Positions 10,033 to 18,832 are shown, numbered from the stretch's first letter. The stretch is DNA of 64,000 nt from Porticoccaceae bacterium (GCA_023228865.1 JALOAH010000009.1:1-64000), one strand, 5' to 3'. Program-made: numbers and translations. The notes: generated from the letters alone by a model not told the origin.

Positions 10033-11091
10033 ATGAGCAATTTCGCCACATCCCCAGTTCGCACTGACTGGACCCGCCAGGAAGTACTGGATCTGTTTGC
10101 CCTGCCATTTAACGACCTGATGTTTCAGGCGCAAATGGTACACCGCGAACACTTCGACCCCAATGAAGTTCAGCTCAGCACGCTGCTGTCCATCAAAACC
10201 GGTTCCTGTCCGGAAGATTGTAAATACTGCCCCCAGAGCGCCAGTTACGATACGGGTCTGGAGAAGGAAAAGCTACTGGACATCGACAGCGTGCTCAGGG
10301 AAGCCCGCGCCGCAAAGGCCAGCGGGTCAAGCCGTTTCTGCATGGGCGCGGCCTGGCGCGTACCCCGCCAAAAAGACATGCCCAAAGTGCTGGAAATGGT
10401 GCGCGAAGTTAAGGCCATGGGGCTGGAAACCTGCATGACCCTGGGTATGCTGACTGAAGACCAGGCGCAGCAACTGGCGGATGCGGGGCTGGATTATTAC
10501 AACCATAATCTTGACACATCCCCCGAGTTTTACGGCGAAATTATTACCACCCGCACCTACGAAGACCGTTTGCAAACTCTCGGCAACGTCCGCAAGGCGG
10601 GCATGAAAGTTTGCGCTGGCGGCATTATCGGTATGGGTGAAAAAGACACTGACCGCGCCGGCCTTCTCGTACAGCTGGCCAACCTGCCCCAGCAGCCCGA
10701 TTCCGTGCCCATCAATATGCTCGTCAAGGTCAAGGGCACGCCCCTGGAGAATGTCGACGATGTCGACCCTTTCGATTTTGTCCGCATTATTGCCGTGGCG
10801 CGTATTATGATGCCCAAATCCCATGTGCGCCTGTCGGCGGGGCGCGAGGAAATGAACGATCAGATGCAGGCTCTCGCCTTTATGGCGGGCGCCAATTCCA
10901 TTTTCTATTGCGAAAAACTGCTGACCACACCCAACCCCAAGGCCAATAGCGATATGGCTCTGTTCAAGCGTCTGGGTATTCGTCCCGAGCAGCGCACCAT
11001 ACACAACGATAGCGAGGAACAGGAGGCGGTTCTGCTCGACAGGGTTGATCAGGCGGTCAACGACAGGCAGTTTTATAACGCTGCCGTTTAG
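10033..11091 (+). CDS. bioB: Biotin synthase BioB
   Basis: Radical SAM enzyme that inserts sulfur into dethiobiotin, the last step of biotin synthesis. The 352-residue protein has the [4Fe-4S] motif [13 protein letters not shown] with Cys59, Cys63 and Cys66 (CX3CX2C), and family blocks [13 protein letters not shown] and RLSAGREEM, whose Arg contacts the sacrificial [2Fe-2S] cluster. An AGAGAAG ribosome-binding site precedes the ATG. First gene of bioB-bioF-bioHC-bioD; only 3 bases separate it from bioF. The upstream region is occupied by the MITE-like repeat, so regulation by a BirA-type operator could not be recognised. Confidence 0.97.
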   Translation: MSNFATSPVRTDWTRQEVLDLFALPFNDLMFQAQMVHREHFDPNEVQLSTLLSIKTGSCPEDCKYCPQSASYDTGLEKEKLLDIDSVLREARAAKASGSSRFCMGAAWRVPRQKDMPKVLEMVREVKAMGLETCMTLGMLTEDQAQQLADAGLDYYNHNLDTSPEFYGEIITTRTYEDRLQTLGNVRKAGMKVCAGGIIGMGEKDTDRAGLLVQLANLPQQPDSVPINMLVKVKGTPLENVDDVDPFDFVRIIAVARIMMPKSHVRLSAGREEMNDQMQALAFMAGANSIFYCEKLLTTPNPKANSDMALFKRLGIRPEQRTIHNDSEEQEAVLLDRVDQAVNDRQFYNAAV

Positions 11092-11094
11092 GCT

Positions 11095-12279
11095 ATGCAG
11101 TCCCTTAATGAAGTGCTCGGCGAACAGCTCGCCGAGCGTCGCCGTCAGCATCTCTACCGCCAGCGCAAGCTGCTGGCGTCACCCCAGGCCGCCAACCTCA
11201 TTCTCGATGGCAAAGCCGTTTTGGCGTTCAGCAGTAACGACTACCTGGGGTTGGCCAACCATCCCGAGGTGATTGCCGCCTTTACCGCGGCGGCGCAAAA
11301 ATACGGGGTTGGCGGCGGCGCTTCACACCTTATTTGTGGCCATTCCATTGAGCACCACCAGCTGGAAGAAGAGCTGGCGGATTTTTGTGGCCGCAGCAAA
11401 GCGCTGCTGTTTTCCACTGGTTATATGGCCAACTTGGGGGTGATCAGTGCCCTGGTGGGCAGTGGCGACCTGGTTTTGGAAGACAAGCTCAATCACGCCT
11501 CCCTGCTCGACGGTGGTCTCCTCAGTGGCGCCCGCTTTCAGCGCTATCTGCACAATGATATGGCTTCCCTTGACAAGCATCTCCACAAAGACGCCAGACG
11601 CAAAATGGTGATTACCGACGGCGTTTTCAGCATGGATGGCGATCTCGCCAAACTGCCGGAAATTGCCGCTATCTGTAGCCAAAAAGACGCCTGGCTGATG
11701 GTGGACGACGCTCACGGTTTTGGCGTCCTCGGCGCCAGCGGCGGCGGCATTGCCGAGCATTTTGGCCTCACAGAAACTGAACTGCCGGTTCTTATGGGCA
11801 CCCTCGGCAAAGGTTTTGGCACTGCCGGGGCTTTTATTGCTGGCAGCGCCGAACTGGTGGATTACCTGGTGCAGTTCAGCCGCCCCTATATTTACACCAC
11901 GGCCATGCCGCCAGCGGTGGCGGCGGCCACCAGAGCCAGTTTGAAACTGGTGAAGACCGAGAACTGGCGGCGGCAAAAACTGCAAAAATTGGTCGCCCAG
12001 TTCCGCCAGGGCGCGGCAAACCTGGGTTTAGAACTGATGCCTTCGCCAACACCGATTCAGCCGGTAATGGTGGGATCGGAGTCGCGCTGCATGGCCATAG
12101 GTGAGTACCTGTGGCAACAGGGTATCCATGTGGGCACGATTCGGCCGCCAACAGTGCCAAAAAATACCGCCAGGCTGCGGGTTACCCTGAATGCCAATCA
12201 CAGTGAAGACGATGTTGCTCGACTCCTGTCAGCCCTCGAAAGCGCCTTTGCCGCTATTGCTGAGGATAACCTGTTGTGA
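11095..12279 (+). CDS. bioF: 8-amino-7-oxononanoate synthase BioF
   Basis: PLP enzyme condensing pimeloyl-ACP with L-alanine to form KAPA. The 394-residue protein has the alpha-oxoamine synthase blocks [21 protein letters not shown] and [12 protein letters not shown], with the PLP-binding lysine at residue 239. It ends in a GTGA overlap with the following bioHC gene, so translation is probably coupled. The bioA aminotransferase for the next step is not in this window. Confidence 0.96.
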   Translation: MQSLNEVLGEQLAERRRQHLYRQRKLLASPQAANLILDGKAVLAFSSNDYLGLANHPEVIAAFTAAAQKYGVGGGASHLICGHSIEHHQLEEELADFCGRSKALLFSTGYMANLGVISALVGSGDLVLEDKLNHASLLDGGLLSGARFQRYLHNDMASLDKHLHKDARRKMVITDGVFSMDGDLAKLPEIAAICSQKDAWLMVDDAHGFGVLGASGGGIAEHFGLTETELPVLMGTLGKGFGTAGAFIAGSAELVDYLVQFSRPYIYTTAMPPAVAAATRASLKLVKTENWRRQKLQKLVAQFRQGAANLGLELMPSPTPIQPVMVGSESRCMAIGEYLWQQGIHVGTIRPPTVPKNTARLRVTLNANHSEDDVARLLSALESAFAAIAEDNLL

Positions 12280-13868
12280 CCTTGCCGATGACCAAAGATT
12301 TGTCGCTACACCATTACCCCTGCACCGCCAAACGGGTGGTAGATTCCCCCCTGGTGCTGATTCACGGTTGGGGTAATGACAGCAGAGTGTGGCAGGAGGC
12401 GCTGCCCCTGTTGCGGCAGCAGCTGGATGTAATCACCCTGGATATCCCCGGTTTTTCAGCCTCTGTTTCCTGCTCTGGCTGGCAAGAAGCCGTAGAGATT
12501 ATCGGCGCCAATCTGCCGGAAAAATGTATTTTGATGGGCTGGTCGCTAGGCGGCATGCTGGCGACCCGGCTTGCCCACCGCTATTCGGCACAGGTAGAAA
12601 AACTCATAACCCTGGCTACTAACCCCTCGTTTGTGTGCCGGACGGGTTGGCCGACAGCTATGGCTGAGCCTGTATTTTCCGATTTCTACACCAATTTTGA
12701 CAACAACCCCGACAGCTGCCTGCGGCAATTCTGCGCCCTCGAAGCTCGCGGCGATAGCGACGAACGCTCTCTGCTGCGCTGGTTGCGCAACCACAGCGCC
12801 GCTTATAACAAGGCGACCTGGCTCGAAGCGCTGGGCTGGCTGGGGGAACTGGACAACCGGGAGCTATTGGCAACCCTGAAAGTGCCGTCACTGCATATTT
12901 TTGGCGCTGGCGATCAACTGGTGCCGGTGGCAGTGGCCGAGCAAGTACAAAAACTCAGCCCCGGGGCTGAAATTGCCATTGTTAACGGCGCTGGCCATGT
13001 CCCCCATGTGTCGAGGCCACAGCAGCTGGTGCAGCGTTGCCTGGATTTTATCGTTTCTGCATCGCGGCACGCAGACATTGCCGATCCCTACCGACTCAAT
13101 AAGCAGCAAGTCGCCGCTTCCTTTGGCCGGGCGGCGGCCAGTTACGACAGCGTTGCCCATTTGCAGCGCCAGGTCGGCGAAAAATTGCTGGCGAAAATAC
13201 CGGCCAATTTTGCCCCGGCGCGCATCGCCGATGTCGGTTGTGGCACCGGCCATTTTACCCGCCGCCTGGCAGAAATATTCCCCTCAGCCCAGTGTGCCGG
13301 CATCGACATCGCCCCCGGTATGATCAGCTACGCGGCAGCTCGCAGTAGCAGTGATATCAACTGGATTTGCGCGGATGCGGAGTCCTTGTCACTAGCAGAC
13401 AACAACTTTGATCTGCTGTTTTCCAATTTTACCTATCAGTGGTGCCAGGATTTGCCCCGGCTGATGGCGGAACAGTTTCGCTTGTTAAAACCGGGCGGCC
13501 TGCTGGTGTTCACCACCGTTGGCCCACAAAGCCTTAGGGAATTGCGACGCGCCTGGCAGGCGGTGGATAACCATATTCATGTCAATCAGTTTGCGCCACT
13601 GGAAGCCGTTGACCATGCCCTGAGGGGTGCAGGCTTTGTCGAAGAACAGGTTCAGGTCGAAACCCTGGTGCGCTACTACGGCCAACTCAACGAGTTGACC
13701 AGAGAACTGAAAAACCTGGGTGCTCACAATGTTAATCGCGGTCGCAACAGCGCCATGACCAGTCGCCTGCGCATTGAAAAATTTAAAACCGCCTATGAAG
13801 CCCTGCGCCAACCCCAGGGCCTGCCGGCAACCTGGGAAATTCTTTACAGGGTGGCGCGCAAGCCGTGA
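12276..13868 (+). CDS. bioHC: BioH-BioC fusion: pimeloyl-ACP methyl ester esterase and malonyl-ACP O-methyltransferase
   Basis: One 530-codon frame combines the enzymes that open and close the pimelate branch of biotin synthesis. Residues 1-260 are an alpha/beta hydrolase of the BioH type with the triad Ser90 (GWSLGG), Asp213 (GAGDQLV) and His241 (GAGHVPH). Residues 270-530 are a BioC methyltransferase: the N-terminal block [14 protein letters not shown] and SAM motif [11 protein letters not shown]. In E. coli these are separate proteins; BioC methylates the malonyl carboxyl and BioH later removes the ester. Fusions of this pair have been reported in other bacteria. The start GTG overlaps the bioF stop (GTGA), and the 3' end overlaps bioD in the same way. 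An ATG four codons in is an alternative start. Confidence 0.93.
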   Translation: MTLPMTKDLSLHHYPCTAKRVVDSPLVLIHGWGNDSRVWQEALPLLRQQLDVITLDIPGFSASVSCSGWQEAVEIIGANLPEKCILMGWSLGGMLATRLAHRYSAQVEKLITLATNPSFVCRTGWPTAMAEPVFSDFYTNFDNNPDSCLRQFCALEARGDSDERSLLRWLRNHSAAYNKATWLEALGWLGELDNRELLATLKVPSLHIFGAGDQLVPVAVAEQVQKLSPGAEIAIVNGAGHVPHVSRPQQLVQRCLDFIVSASRHADIADPYRLNKQQVAASFGRAAASYDSVAHLQRQVGEKLLAKIPANFAPARIADVGCGTGHFTRRLAEIFPSAQCAGIDIAPGMISYAAARSSSDINWICADAESLSLADNNFDLLFSNFTYQWCQDLPRLMAEQFRLLKPGGLLVFTTVGPQSLRELRRAWQAVDNHIHVNQFAPLEAVDHALRGAGFVEEQVQVETLVRYYGQLNELTRELKNLGAHNVNRGRNSAMTSRLRIEKFKTAYEALRQPQGLPATWEILYRVARKP

Positions 13869-14554
13869 GTCTTTGTTATTTTGTCACCGGCACAGATACC
13901 GACGTCGGCAAAACCTTTGTCGCCAGCGCCCTACTCGCCAGGGCAGGGCAGTTGGGGCTGCGCACCTCGGCCTTCAAGCCGGTGGCCGCAGGGGCGCAGT
14001 CAACTGCAGAGGGTTTGCGCAATACAGATGCCCTTGAGCTGATGGCGGCGATGAATCAATCTCTGCCCTACGGGGTTGTCAATCCTTACTGTTTTGAGGC
14101 CGCGATTGCCCCCCATATCGCCGCAGCCGAACAGGGTGTGGACATCCGTGTCGACGACTTGATGATTCACACCAAACGGTTTCGCGCCATAGCTGCGGAT
14201 TTTTCCCTGGTGGAGGGCGCTGGCGGCTGGCGGGTTCCCCTCAATAGCCAGCAGAGCTTTGCCGATTTTGCCGTCGCCCTCAATATGCCTGTGATTATGG
14301 TGGTGGCCATGCGTCTGGGCTGTATTAATCCCGCCTTGTTGACTGCCGAAGCCATTGCCCGCGATGGTTTGCCGCTGGCGGGCTGGGTGGCCAACCAGGC
14401 TGTCGCCGCAGTGATGGCCAATTATCGGGACAACCTGGAAACACTAAAGGCACGGCTGCCAGCGCCACTCCTTGGGGAGATTCCCTATTACCCAAAACGC
14501 AACATTGACAACGCCGCGCAATGGCTAAAGCTCCCTCAAGAGTTGGAGCACTAG
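13865..14554 (+). CDS. bioD: Dethiobiotin synthetase BioD
   Basis: ATP-dependent ligase that closes the ureido ring from diaminopelargonate and CO2. The 229-residue protein has the family P-loop GTDTDVGKTF (Lys16), a VEGAGGWRVPL block and an AGWVANQ segment. The GTG start overlaps the bioHC stop by four bases. It is the last enzyme gene of the operon and is followed after 49 bases by a small membrane protein gene. Confidence 0.95.
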   Translation: MSLCYFVTGTDTDVGKTFVASALLARAGQLGLRTSAFKPVAAGAQSTAEGLRNTDALELMAAMNQSLPYGVVNPYCFEAAIAPHIAAAEQGVDIRVDDLMIHTKRFRAIAADFSLVEGAGGWRVPLNSQQSFADFAVALNMPVIMVVAMRLGCINPALLTAEAIARDGLPLAGWVANQAVAAVMANYRDNLETLKARLPAPLLGEIPYYPKRNIDNAAQWLKLPQELEH

Positions 14555-14603
14555 GCCAGCCCCTGTAAACTGTTGCCAACAACTCTTCCACCGAGAATGC
14601 GCC

Positions 14604-14798
14604 ATGACTGCGGACAAACCCGAAAATCGCCTCAGCGAAGAAGACCTCAAAAGGGTTGAAGAATATCTTTCAGGCCCTGTGCAGAAAGTCGATCGCAAAC
14701 CTTTTCGACCCCTGTTGCTGCTTTTTTGGCTGTGGGTGGTCGTGACCTTGCTGGGTTTGGTCAGTTTGCTGTTTGGTCGCATTGAAGGTTATCTCTAG
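14604..14798 (+). CDS. Small DUF3094-type membrane protein
   Basis: A 64-residue protein with an acidic N-terminus (SEEDLKRVEEYLSGPVQKVDR) split from a single C-terminal transmembrane helix (PLLLLFWLWVVVTLLGLVSLLF). It matches the short conserved family DUF3094, which in Pseudomonas also follows bioD. Function unknown. It is preceded by a weak purine-rich ribosome-binding site and could be cotranscribed with the bio operon. Confidence 0.75.
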   Translation: MTADKPENRLSEEDLKRVEEYLSGPVQKVDRKPFRPLLLLFWLWVVVTLLGLVSLLFGRIEGYL

Positions 14799-14831
14799 CA
14801 GCGCGAGCTTCTAAAGGTGGATAATTTTTTG

Positions 14832-14860
14832 GTAGGAGCCAGCCTGGCTGGCGATGCTCC
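14832..14860. repeat. REP-like palindrome (GTAGGAGCCAGCCTGGCTGGC type)
   Basis: The core GTAGGAGCCAGCCTGGCTGGCGA resembles the short palindromic REP sequences scattered between Pseudomonas genes; AGCCAGCCTGGCTGGC-type symmetry gives a hairpin. A near-identical core occurs at 24674. Confidence 0.6.
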
Positions 14861-15015
14861 GTGAAGCGAAAAACTACGGAAAATTTGCCCGCTGCAACAA
14901 GGCGCGGCAGCACCGCTCCAAGCCAGTTTTTTGGCGATTCATCAAGATCGAGTTGGCGAGAAAATAGCATTTCGATACACCACTGGTGATGGAGTCCCAC
15001 CGCCCCAGAAATGGC

Positions 15016-15033
15016 ATTAATCAGCGGTTCCCT
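15016..15033. repeat. Solo terminal inverted repeat of a MITE-like family
   Basis: ATTAATCAGCGGTTCCCT matches the right terminus of the element at 21333-21447 at 16 of 18 positions. No partner end was seen nearby, so this is probably a decayed copy. Confidence 0.45.
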
Positions 15034-15364
15034 AACCCGGAAATTCCACCAGTACAGGCTCAAATCTGAGTTTTGCCCTGGTGTAGCAGGTTTAAACGTT
15101 ATGGCAGTTTGGTAACAGTTTACTACCGGCTACCTTTGCCTGTTTTTCACTTGATCTCGCCCGATTTGAGCGCACATGGTCGCTCCGACGTTGCTATGGC
15201 AGCGTTTACCCTCAGGAGCACACTCAAATCGAACGATCTCGGCGCGAAAATTCAGCCAACGGGTGCAACTCCCGGGCTAAAACTTTCAACAAGCCCCAAA
15301 CTTTCTTGTTTGCTTGTGGTGCGAAAATTGCTGGTGAATCCTTAACCTCACCAGGAGCTTTGCC

Positions 15365-15745
15365 ATGACCAAATCCAAACGTCCCTATTTGCTGTTGTTG
15401 GCACTCTGCGCACTTGTACTCATATCTGCCTGCGACAGCAAAAGCCAATCCGCAGACGCCACTGGGCAGGAGACGGCAGCGCTTTCCCCGGCGTTGGCGC
15501 AAGGCGAAGCCATTGTCAAATCCACCTGTCTTGTCTGCCATTCCCAGGGCATGAATGGCGCACCCATTGTCGGCAATGCCAAAATGTGGAAACCCAGGGC
15601 ATCCCAGGGGCTGGGGACTCTGGTGCAACACGCCATCGAGGGCTATGGCCTGATGCCAGCCAAGGGCGGCAATGAAAGCCTGGGTGAAGAGGACATTCGC
15701 CTTGCGGTGGGGTATATGCTGAGTCGCTTACCGGAAGGAAATTAA
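15365..15745 (+). CDS. Lipoprotein c-type cytochrome (cytochrome c5 type)
   Basis: A 126-residue exported monoheme cytochrome. The first 23 residues form a lipoprotein signal with lipobox LISAC, so Cys23 should be acylated. The heme site is CLVCH and the likely axial methionine lies in GYGLMPAKGG, the arrangement of the cytochrome c5/c551-like group. An AGGAG ribosome-binding site precedes the ATG. It stands alone between repeat-rich segments, so its redox partner cannot be inferred. Electron carrier is secure; the specific pathway is not. Confidence 0.85.
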   Translation: MTKSKRPYLLLLALCALVLISACDSKSQSADATGQETAALSPALAQGEAIVKSTCLVCHSQGMNGAPIVGNAKMWKPRASQGLGTLVQHAIEGYGLMPAKGGNESLGEEDIRLAVGYMLSRLPEGN

Positions 15746-15819
15746 CGCTTACTGAATGTTGATCCATAGGTTGAGTTTATAGATCAACCATCCCTGGCTT
15801 CGCCAGATATTCGATACGA

Positions 15820-15861
15820 CCCCTTTTCTTTTCCCCTTTTCTTTTCTTTTCTTTTTCTTCC
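15820..15861. repeat. 42-bp homopyrimidine (CTTTT)n tract
   Basis: Forty-two consecutive pyrimidines made of CTTTT and CCCC units, a simple-sequence tract on the far side of the relict integron. It could form a triplex or act as a slippage site; no function is shown. Confidence 0.7.
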
Positions 15862-15868
15862 GAAATTC

Positions 15869-15956
15869 CGTAGGTTGGGTGGAGCGGAGCGATACCCAAC
15901 AATCCACGGTCGGGCACCACACCCATGTTGGGTTTCGTACCTCAACCCAACCTACG
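15869..15956. repeat. Inverted-repeat element (GTAGGTTGGGT type)
   Basis: Left arm CGTAGGTTGGGTGGAGCGGA (from 15869) and right arm ending CAACCCAACCTACG (to 15956) are inverted copies around a spacer of about 23 bp; both arms also contain ACCCAACA or its complement. This sequence type is dispersed in many bacterial genomes. It abuts the surviving half of the attC site and may have replaced the other half. Confidence 0.65.
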
Positions 15957-16009
15957 GGCTTTAGCCCGTCCCAGAGAGCGAAGCGAACGGTTTGAACCAG
16001 TTGTTAGAC
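15957..16009 (-). repeat. Half of an integron attC site (R''-L'' side)
   Basis: Reading the minus strand from 16009, the cassette gene's last codons run straight into GTCTAACAACTGGTTCAAAC, followed by CGTTCGCTTCGCTC and a GACGGGCTAAAGCCCG hairpin. TCTAAC fits the R'' core site (RYYYAAC), and the gene's TAA stop lies inside it, as is typical of integron cassettes. The complementary L'-R' half with a GTTRRRY core is not found; the sequence passes into the GTAGGTTGGGT inverted repeat instead. Confidence 0.65.
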
Positions 16010-16876
16010 ATGAAGATCACGATGCTGATGGAAGTAGCCCCTCAACCATGTGTAGCGTAAAGCTAGCTTGCTATTTTTCCTAGACTTATGGAGTTCGTAC
16101 TGCTCACAAATATAACTATAAGCTTCGTTAAAAAGATCTGGACTTTGGTCATGAAAGACGCTGTCTTTGAAATCTTTTCCTAGATAGTTAAGGATGTGGT
16201 GGCCATCTTGATCTACAGTGGTCATGTTAGTACACAGTACGGCCAAGTTACGATTGTATAACTCCAGCCTTTTTTCTGGTTGCGGTGGCTCAGCAAGATA
16301 AGCGTTTAGATAGTTCATGGTGTGCTGGCCGACAATTATTCTAGGATATTGTGCTGCTTCGCTTTCTAGTTCGTAACTATTTGCGACTACTGCGCCATAT
16401 AGCTCGTTGTCATGTAGTTCAACGCCCCAAGAAGTCTCTATTGCTCCTCTTATTGGCTGTTTACTGACTAGCCCGAGCAGACACAATGTACCGGCTAGCA
16501 TGAATATTTCAAAAACTGCATTCATTGGGCACTTTGTTAGCTGAGTGCTGAGAGAGTGATAAAATACCAGGCCATCTGACCAACGTTGCTGCTTTGGTCT
16601 AGGGGATTTCATCTGATCGTAAATTATTTGTTCTTCTTCATTTAGTGTGTCTCGAAGAGATACAGGAAGTACGAGGTCCTCTCTGAAAAATTCTGCATGC
16701 TTTTGAAGGCGCTCAATTGCACCGACAGATTGTTGCAATACAGATATGAATTTTTCTTTATCTGAATCGTTACTAAATGATGGCAAGAGACTTTGCCCTT
16801 TCAGAGCATTTCTTTGCCCCAATAGGTCAATAAAGCAAGCGCAATAATTTGAAATATCGAGTTTTTCGCTGCTCAT
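16004..16876 (-). CDS. Orphan integron-cassette protein with class III nucleotide cyclase-like motifs
   Basis: A 290-residue soluble protein that I cannot name. Its motif order resembles class III nucleotidyl cyclases: CFIDLLGQ (Asp17, like the first metal-binding FxDIxGF motif), RWSDGLVFY (Asp101, like the second metal site), then PIRGAIETSWG, LYGAVVANSYELES and YPRIIVG, like the RIGIHTG...GxxVNxAxRLE region. An insert of about 60 residues separates the two aspartates. Related proteins occur as uncharacterised genes and in some defence loci, but activity here is unproven and the chemistry could be lost. The start is taken as the ATG at 16876; a GTG at 16903 would add nine residues. The DNA is visibly AT-richer than its neighbours. 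It lies divergent from the intI remnant with its stop inside an attC half-site. Confidence 0.6.
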   Translation of the reverse strand: MSSEKLDISNYCACFIDLLGQRNALKGQSLLPSFSNDSDKEKFISVLQQSVGAIERLQKHAEFFREDLVLPVSLRDTLNEEEQIIYDQMKSPRPKQQRWSDGLVFYHSLSTQLTKCPMNAVFEIFMLAGTLCLLGLVSKQPIRGAIETSWGVELHDNELYGAVVANSYELESEAAQYPRIIVGQHTMNYLNAYLAEPPQPEKRLELYNRNLAVLCTNMTTVDQDGHHILNYLGKDFKDSVFHDQSPDLFNEAYSYICEQYELHKSRKNSKLALRYTWLRGYFHQHRDLHV

Positions 16877-16903
16877 AGGTATCTCATGAGTGTCCAACAA
16901 CAC

Positions 16904-17123
16904 GCTAATGAGAGCTTTGCCCCCATAACAATTGTTATCAGTATACCCCTGTTAATAGGTTTCGCTCCCATCAATAAAAATTATTCCATTGATTTTTATG
17001 AATTTTTTTCGGCCACTAAAAATCTATTTGCATAAGAGAGGGCAAGCCCAGCTTTTTTCTCGATATTCGCGCAAGCTGTGAAGTGCCGTGTATACAAATA
17101 TAATTTTGAAAAGGAGTTGATCC
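16904..17123. other. attI-like recombination region of a relict integron
   Basis: AT-rich gap between the cassette gene and the integrase fragment. On the minus strand GTTATGGGG (16921-16929) fits the core site where cassettes join attI, and TGATAACAATTGTTATGG gives the usual local symmetry. On the plus strand TATAAT at 17099-17104 and AAGGAG at 17111-17116 serve the intI remnant. The outer attI binding sites could not be defined by eye. Confidence 0.5.
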
Positions 17124-17290
17124 GTGTCTTCATCGCCATTCCTTCAATCGATTCGGGACTCTATGTTGGTACGCCGTTATAGCCTCCGAACAATAAAGTC
17201 ATATTTGTACTGGATCAAGCTCTTTATTCGCTTCAACAGAAACAACATCACGGCACACTTGGCGCCAGGGAGAGAAGGGCATGTGCGCCG
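17124..17290 (+). pseudogene. intI: Truncated integron integrase (intI) remnant
   Basis: Starting at GTG 17124 with a good AAGGAG site, residues 1-41 (FLQSIRDSMLVRRYSLRTIK, then YLYWIKLFIRFNRNN) match the N-terminal SAM-like domain of integron integrases. The frame then departs; in another frame HGTLGARE resembles the hPxxLGxxEV continuation, so a frameshift sits near 17250. Homology stops at about 17290, where the sequence becomes the 3' end of lnt. The whole catalytic domain with the Arg-His-Arg-Tyr residues is missing, so no activity is possible. Its orientation, divergent from the cassette gene, is the standard integron layout. Confidence 0.75.
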
Positions 17291-18829
17291 TTACGCCAGG
17301 TTATTTTCCGCGCCCGGTGTTTGCCGGGTTTGAAATCCCCAGGCGCACACCAGCAGGCAAAATACCACTATTGGCCACGACTGGAAGCGGTTGAACGGCG
17401 TCGTGCCAGAATAGGGGGTTACCTCGGCGGCGAGGGTGGTGGCGACAAACTGGGGCATTTGGGCGCTGATGTTGCCCTGTTCGTCAATGATGGCAGAAAT
17501 GCCATCATTGGTGACCCTGACTACGGGTTTGCGATTTTCCATAGCCCGCAGCCGCGCCATTTGCAAGTGTTGGTGGGGGGCGATGGAATCACCAAACCAG
17601 ACATCGTTGCTGAGGGTGAGGATCATTTCGGCACTGTTCGCCGACGCGGCGACCATATCCTGAAAGACGATTTCGTAGCAAATGGCCGTTGCTATGGGTG
17701 TCTCTTTGGCGTTGAGCAGGGGTTGCTCGGCATCCCCGGCAGAAAAGGAGGACATGGGGCGGTCGAAAAATTTAATCAGGCCGCGCAACAGGCTTTGCAG
17801 GGGAATGTACTCGCCAAAGGGAACCAGGTGGCGTTTGGAATAGGCACCCTGATCTTCACCGATAAGAATAACGCTGTTGTAGTAACGCTGCTCCTTGAGA
17901 AGGGGAATGCCGGTAATGAGGGTGGTATTGCTTTCTTTGGCCAGTTCGCCGAGGTAGTCGATAAAAGGTTGAACATCTTCCGGTGTGGTGGGAATTGCCG
18001 ATTCCGGCCAGATAAGCAGGTCTTTGCCCCAGTAACCGGCGCTCTGATCCCGCAGCTGAACAAGAATGTCGTAGAGAATGTCTTCGTTCCATTTTTCGCT
18101 GGGGGTAAGGGCGGGCTGCACCATGGCCAGGCTGAGGGGTTGGGTGGCGAAGGTCCACTGAATATCTTTGAGGATAATACCGCCAAGCCATAGCAGGCTT
18201 GTCAGGGCAGTGGCGATGGCATAAGCAGCCAGGTTTTTGCCTGCACCCTGGGGGCGATTGCGTGCCAGCTTCAGGCTGCCGGTAATCAACATCAGCAAGG
18301 CAACGCCGCTAAAGGCGCCTATATAGCTCAGCAGCAAAACGCCGCCGATGGGCGCCCAGCCAGCCAGCCAGGTATCGCTGAAGCTGTTGCCCAGATAGAG
18401 CCAGGGAAAGCCGGTAAAGAGCCAGCCCCGCAGCCATTCCACCACAATCCAGGTGGCGGGAAACAGTAGTAATTGCCGGGCTGGGCTGTCGCCCCGAAAA
18501 TAGCCGTAGAGGGCAAAAGGCGCCGCAAAGACCAGGGTGAGGGTGAGAACAAAGAGGCCGGTCAGCAGGGCGCTGATGGCGATGGATTCGCCGCCGTGGT
18601 GGTTGACGCTGATAAACACCCAGGACACCCCGACGCCAAACATGCCGAGGCCATAGCAGAAGCAGGTGCGAAAGACGCCCTGGGGTTTCAGGTTTTGCAG
18701 CAGCAGCGCCAGGATGCCTGTCGACAGCAGAGGCAGCAGCCACCAGCCAAAGGGCGCCAAACCCAGGGGAATAAGAGCGCCGCACAGCAGTGCTGCGGAA
18801 TAGCGTCCCGCTGAAAACAGAGTGGTCAC
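17291..18829 (-). CDS. lnt: Apolipoprotein N-acyltransferase Lnt
   Basis: Inner-membrane enzyme that N-acylates the terminal cysteine of lipoproteins, completing their maturation. The 512-residue protein has about six N-terminal transmembrane helices (1-210) and a periplasmic nitrilase-like domain (about 225-480). The catalytic triad residues are visible: Glu in WPESAIP, Lys in YSKRHLVPFGEY and Cys in AICYEIVF. A final helix follows at about 485-505. It begins 3 bases after ybeX, at the end of miaB-phoH-ybeY-ybeX-lnt, the order seen in E. coli and Pseudomonas. The intI remnant abuts its stop codon. Confidence 0.95.
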   Translation of the reverse strand: MTTLFSAGRYSAALLCGALIPLGLAPFGWWLLPLLSTGILALLLQNLKPQGVFRTCFCYGLGMFGVGVSWVFISVNHHGGESIAISALLTGLFVLTLTLVFAAPFALYGYFRGDSPARQLLLFPATWIVVEWLRGWLFTGFPWLYLGNSFSDTWLAGWAPIGGVLLLSYIGAFSGVALLMLITGSLKLARNRPQGAGKNLAAYAIATALTSLLWLGGIILKDIQWTFATQPLSLAMVQPALTPSEKWNEDILYDILVQLRDQSAGYWGKDLLIWPESAIPTTPEDVQPFIDYLGELAKESNTTLITGIPLLKEQRYYNSVILIGEDQGAYSKRHLVPFGEYIPLQSLLRGLIKFFDRPMSSFSAGDAEQPLLNAKETPIATAICYEIVFQDMVAASANSAEMILTLSNDVWFGDSIAPHQHLQMARLRAMENRKPVVRVTNDGISAIIDEQGNISAQMPQFVATTLAAEVTPYSGTTPFNRFQSWPIVVFCLLVCAWGFQTRQTPGAENNLA

Positions 18830-18832
18830 GGC

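Larger units (their letters stand above)
14799..15364. other. 566-bp non-coding stretch with repeat fragments
   Basis: No convincing gene. It holds a REP-like hairpin at 14832-14860, a solo terminal repeat of the 21.3-kb MITE family at 15016-15033, and a loose inverted repeat around GATTTGAG (about 15172) and CTCAAATC (about 15222). An open frame at 15073-15345 has no ribosome-binding site or family resemblance. Confidence 0.6.

Noticed and set aside
15073..15345. 90-codon open frame upstream of the cytochrome gene
   Set aside because: No ribosome-binding site, no family resemblance, composition not protein-like, and it crosses inverted-repeat debris.
17060..17100. Possible LexA box upstream of the intI remnant
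   Set aside because: A CTGT is present but no ACAG at the required eight-base spacing.
16004..17290. Complete two-gene Pycsar-type defence operon
   Set aside because: No effector with transmembrane or TIR-type domain is adjacent; the neighbouring frame is an integrase fragment.
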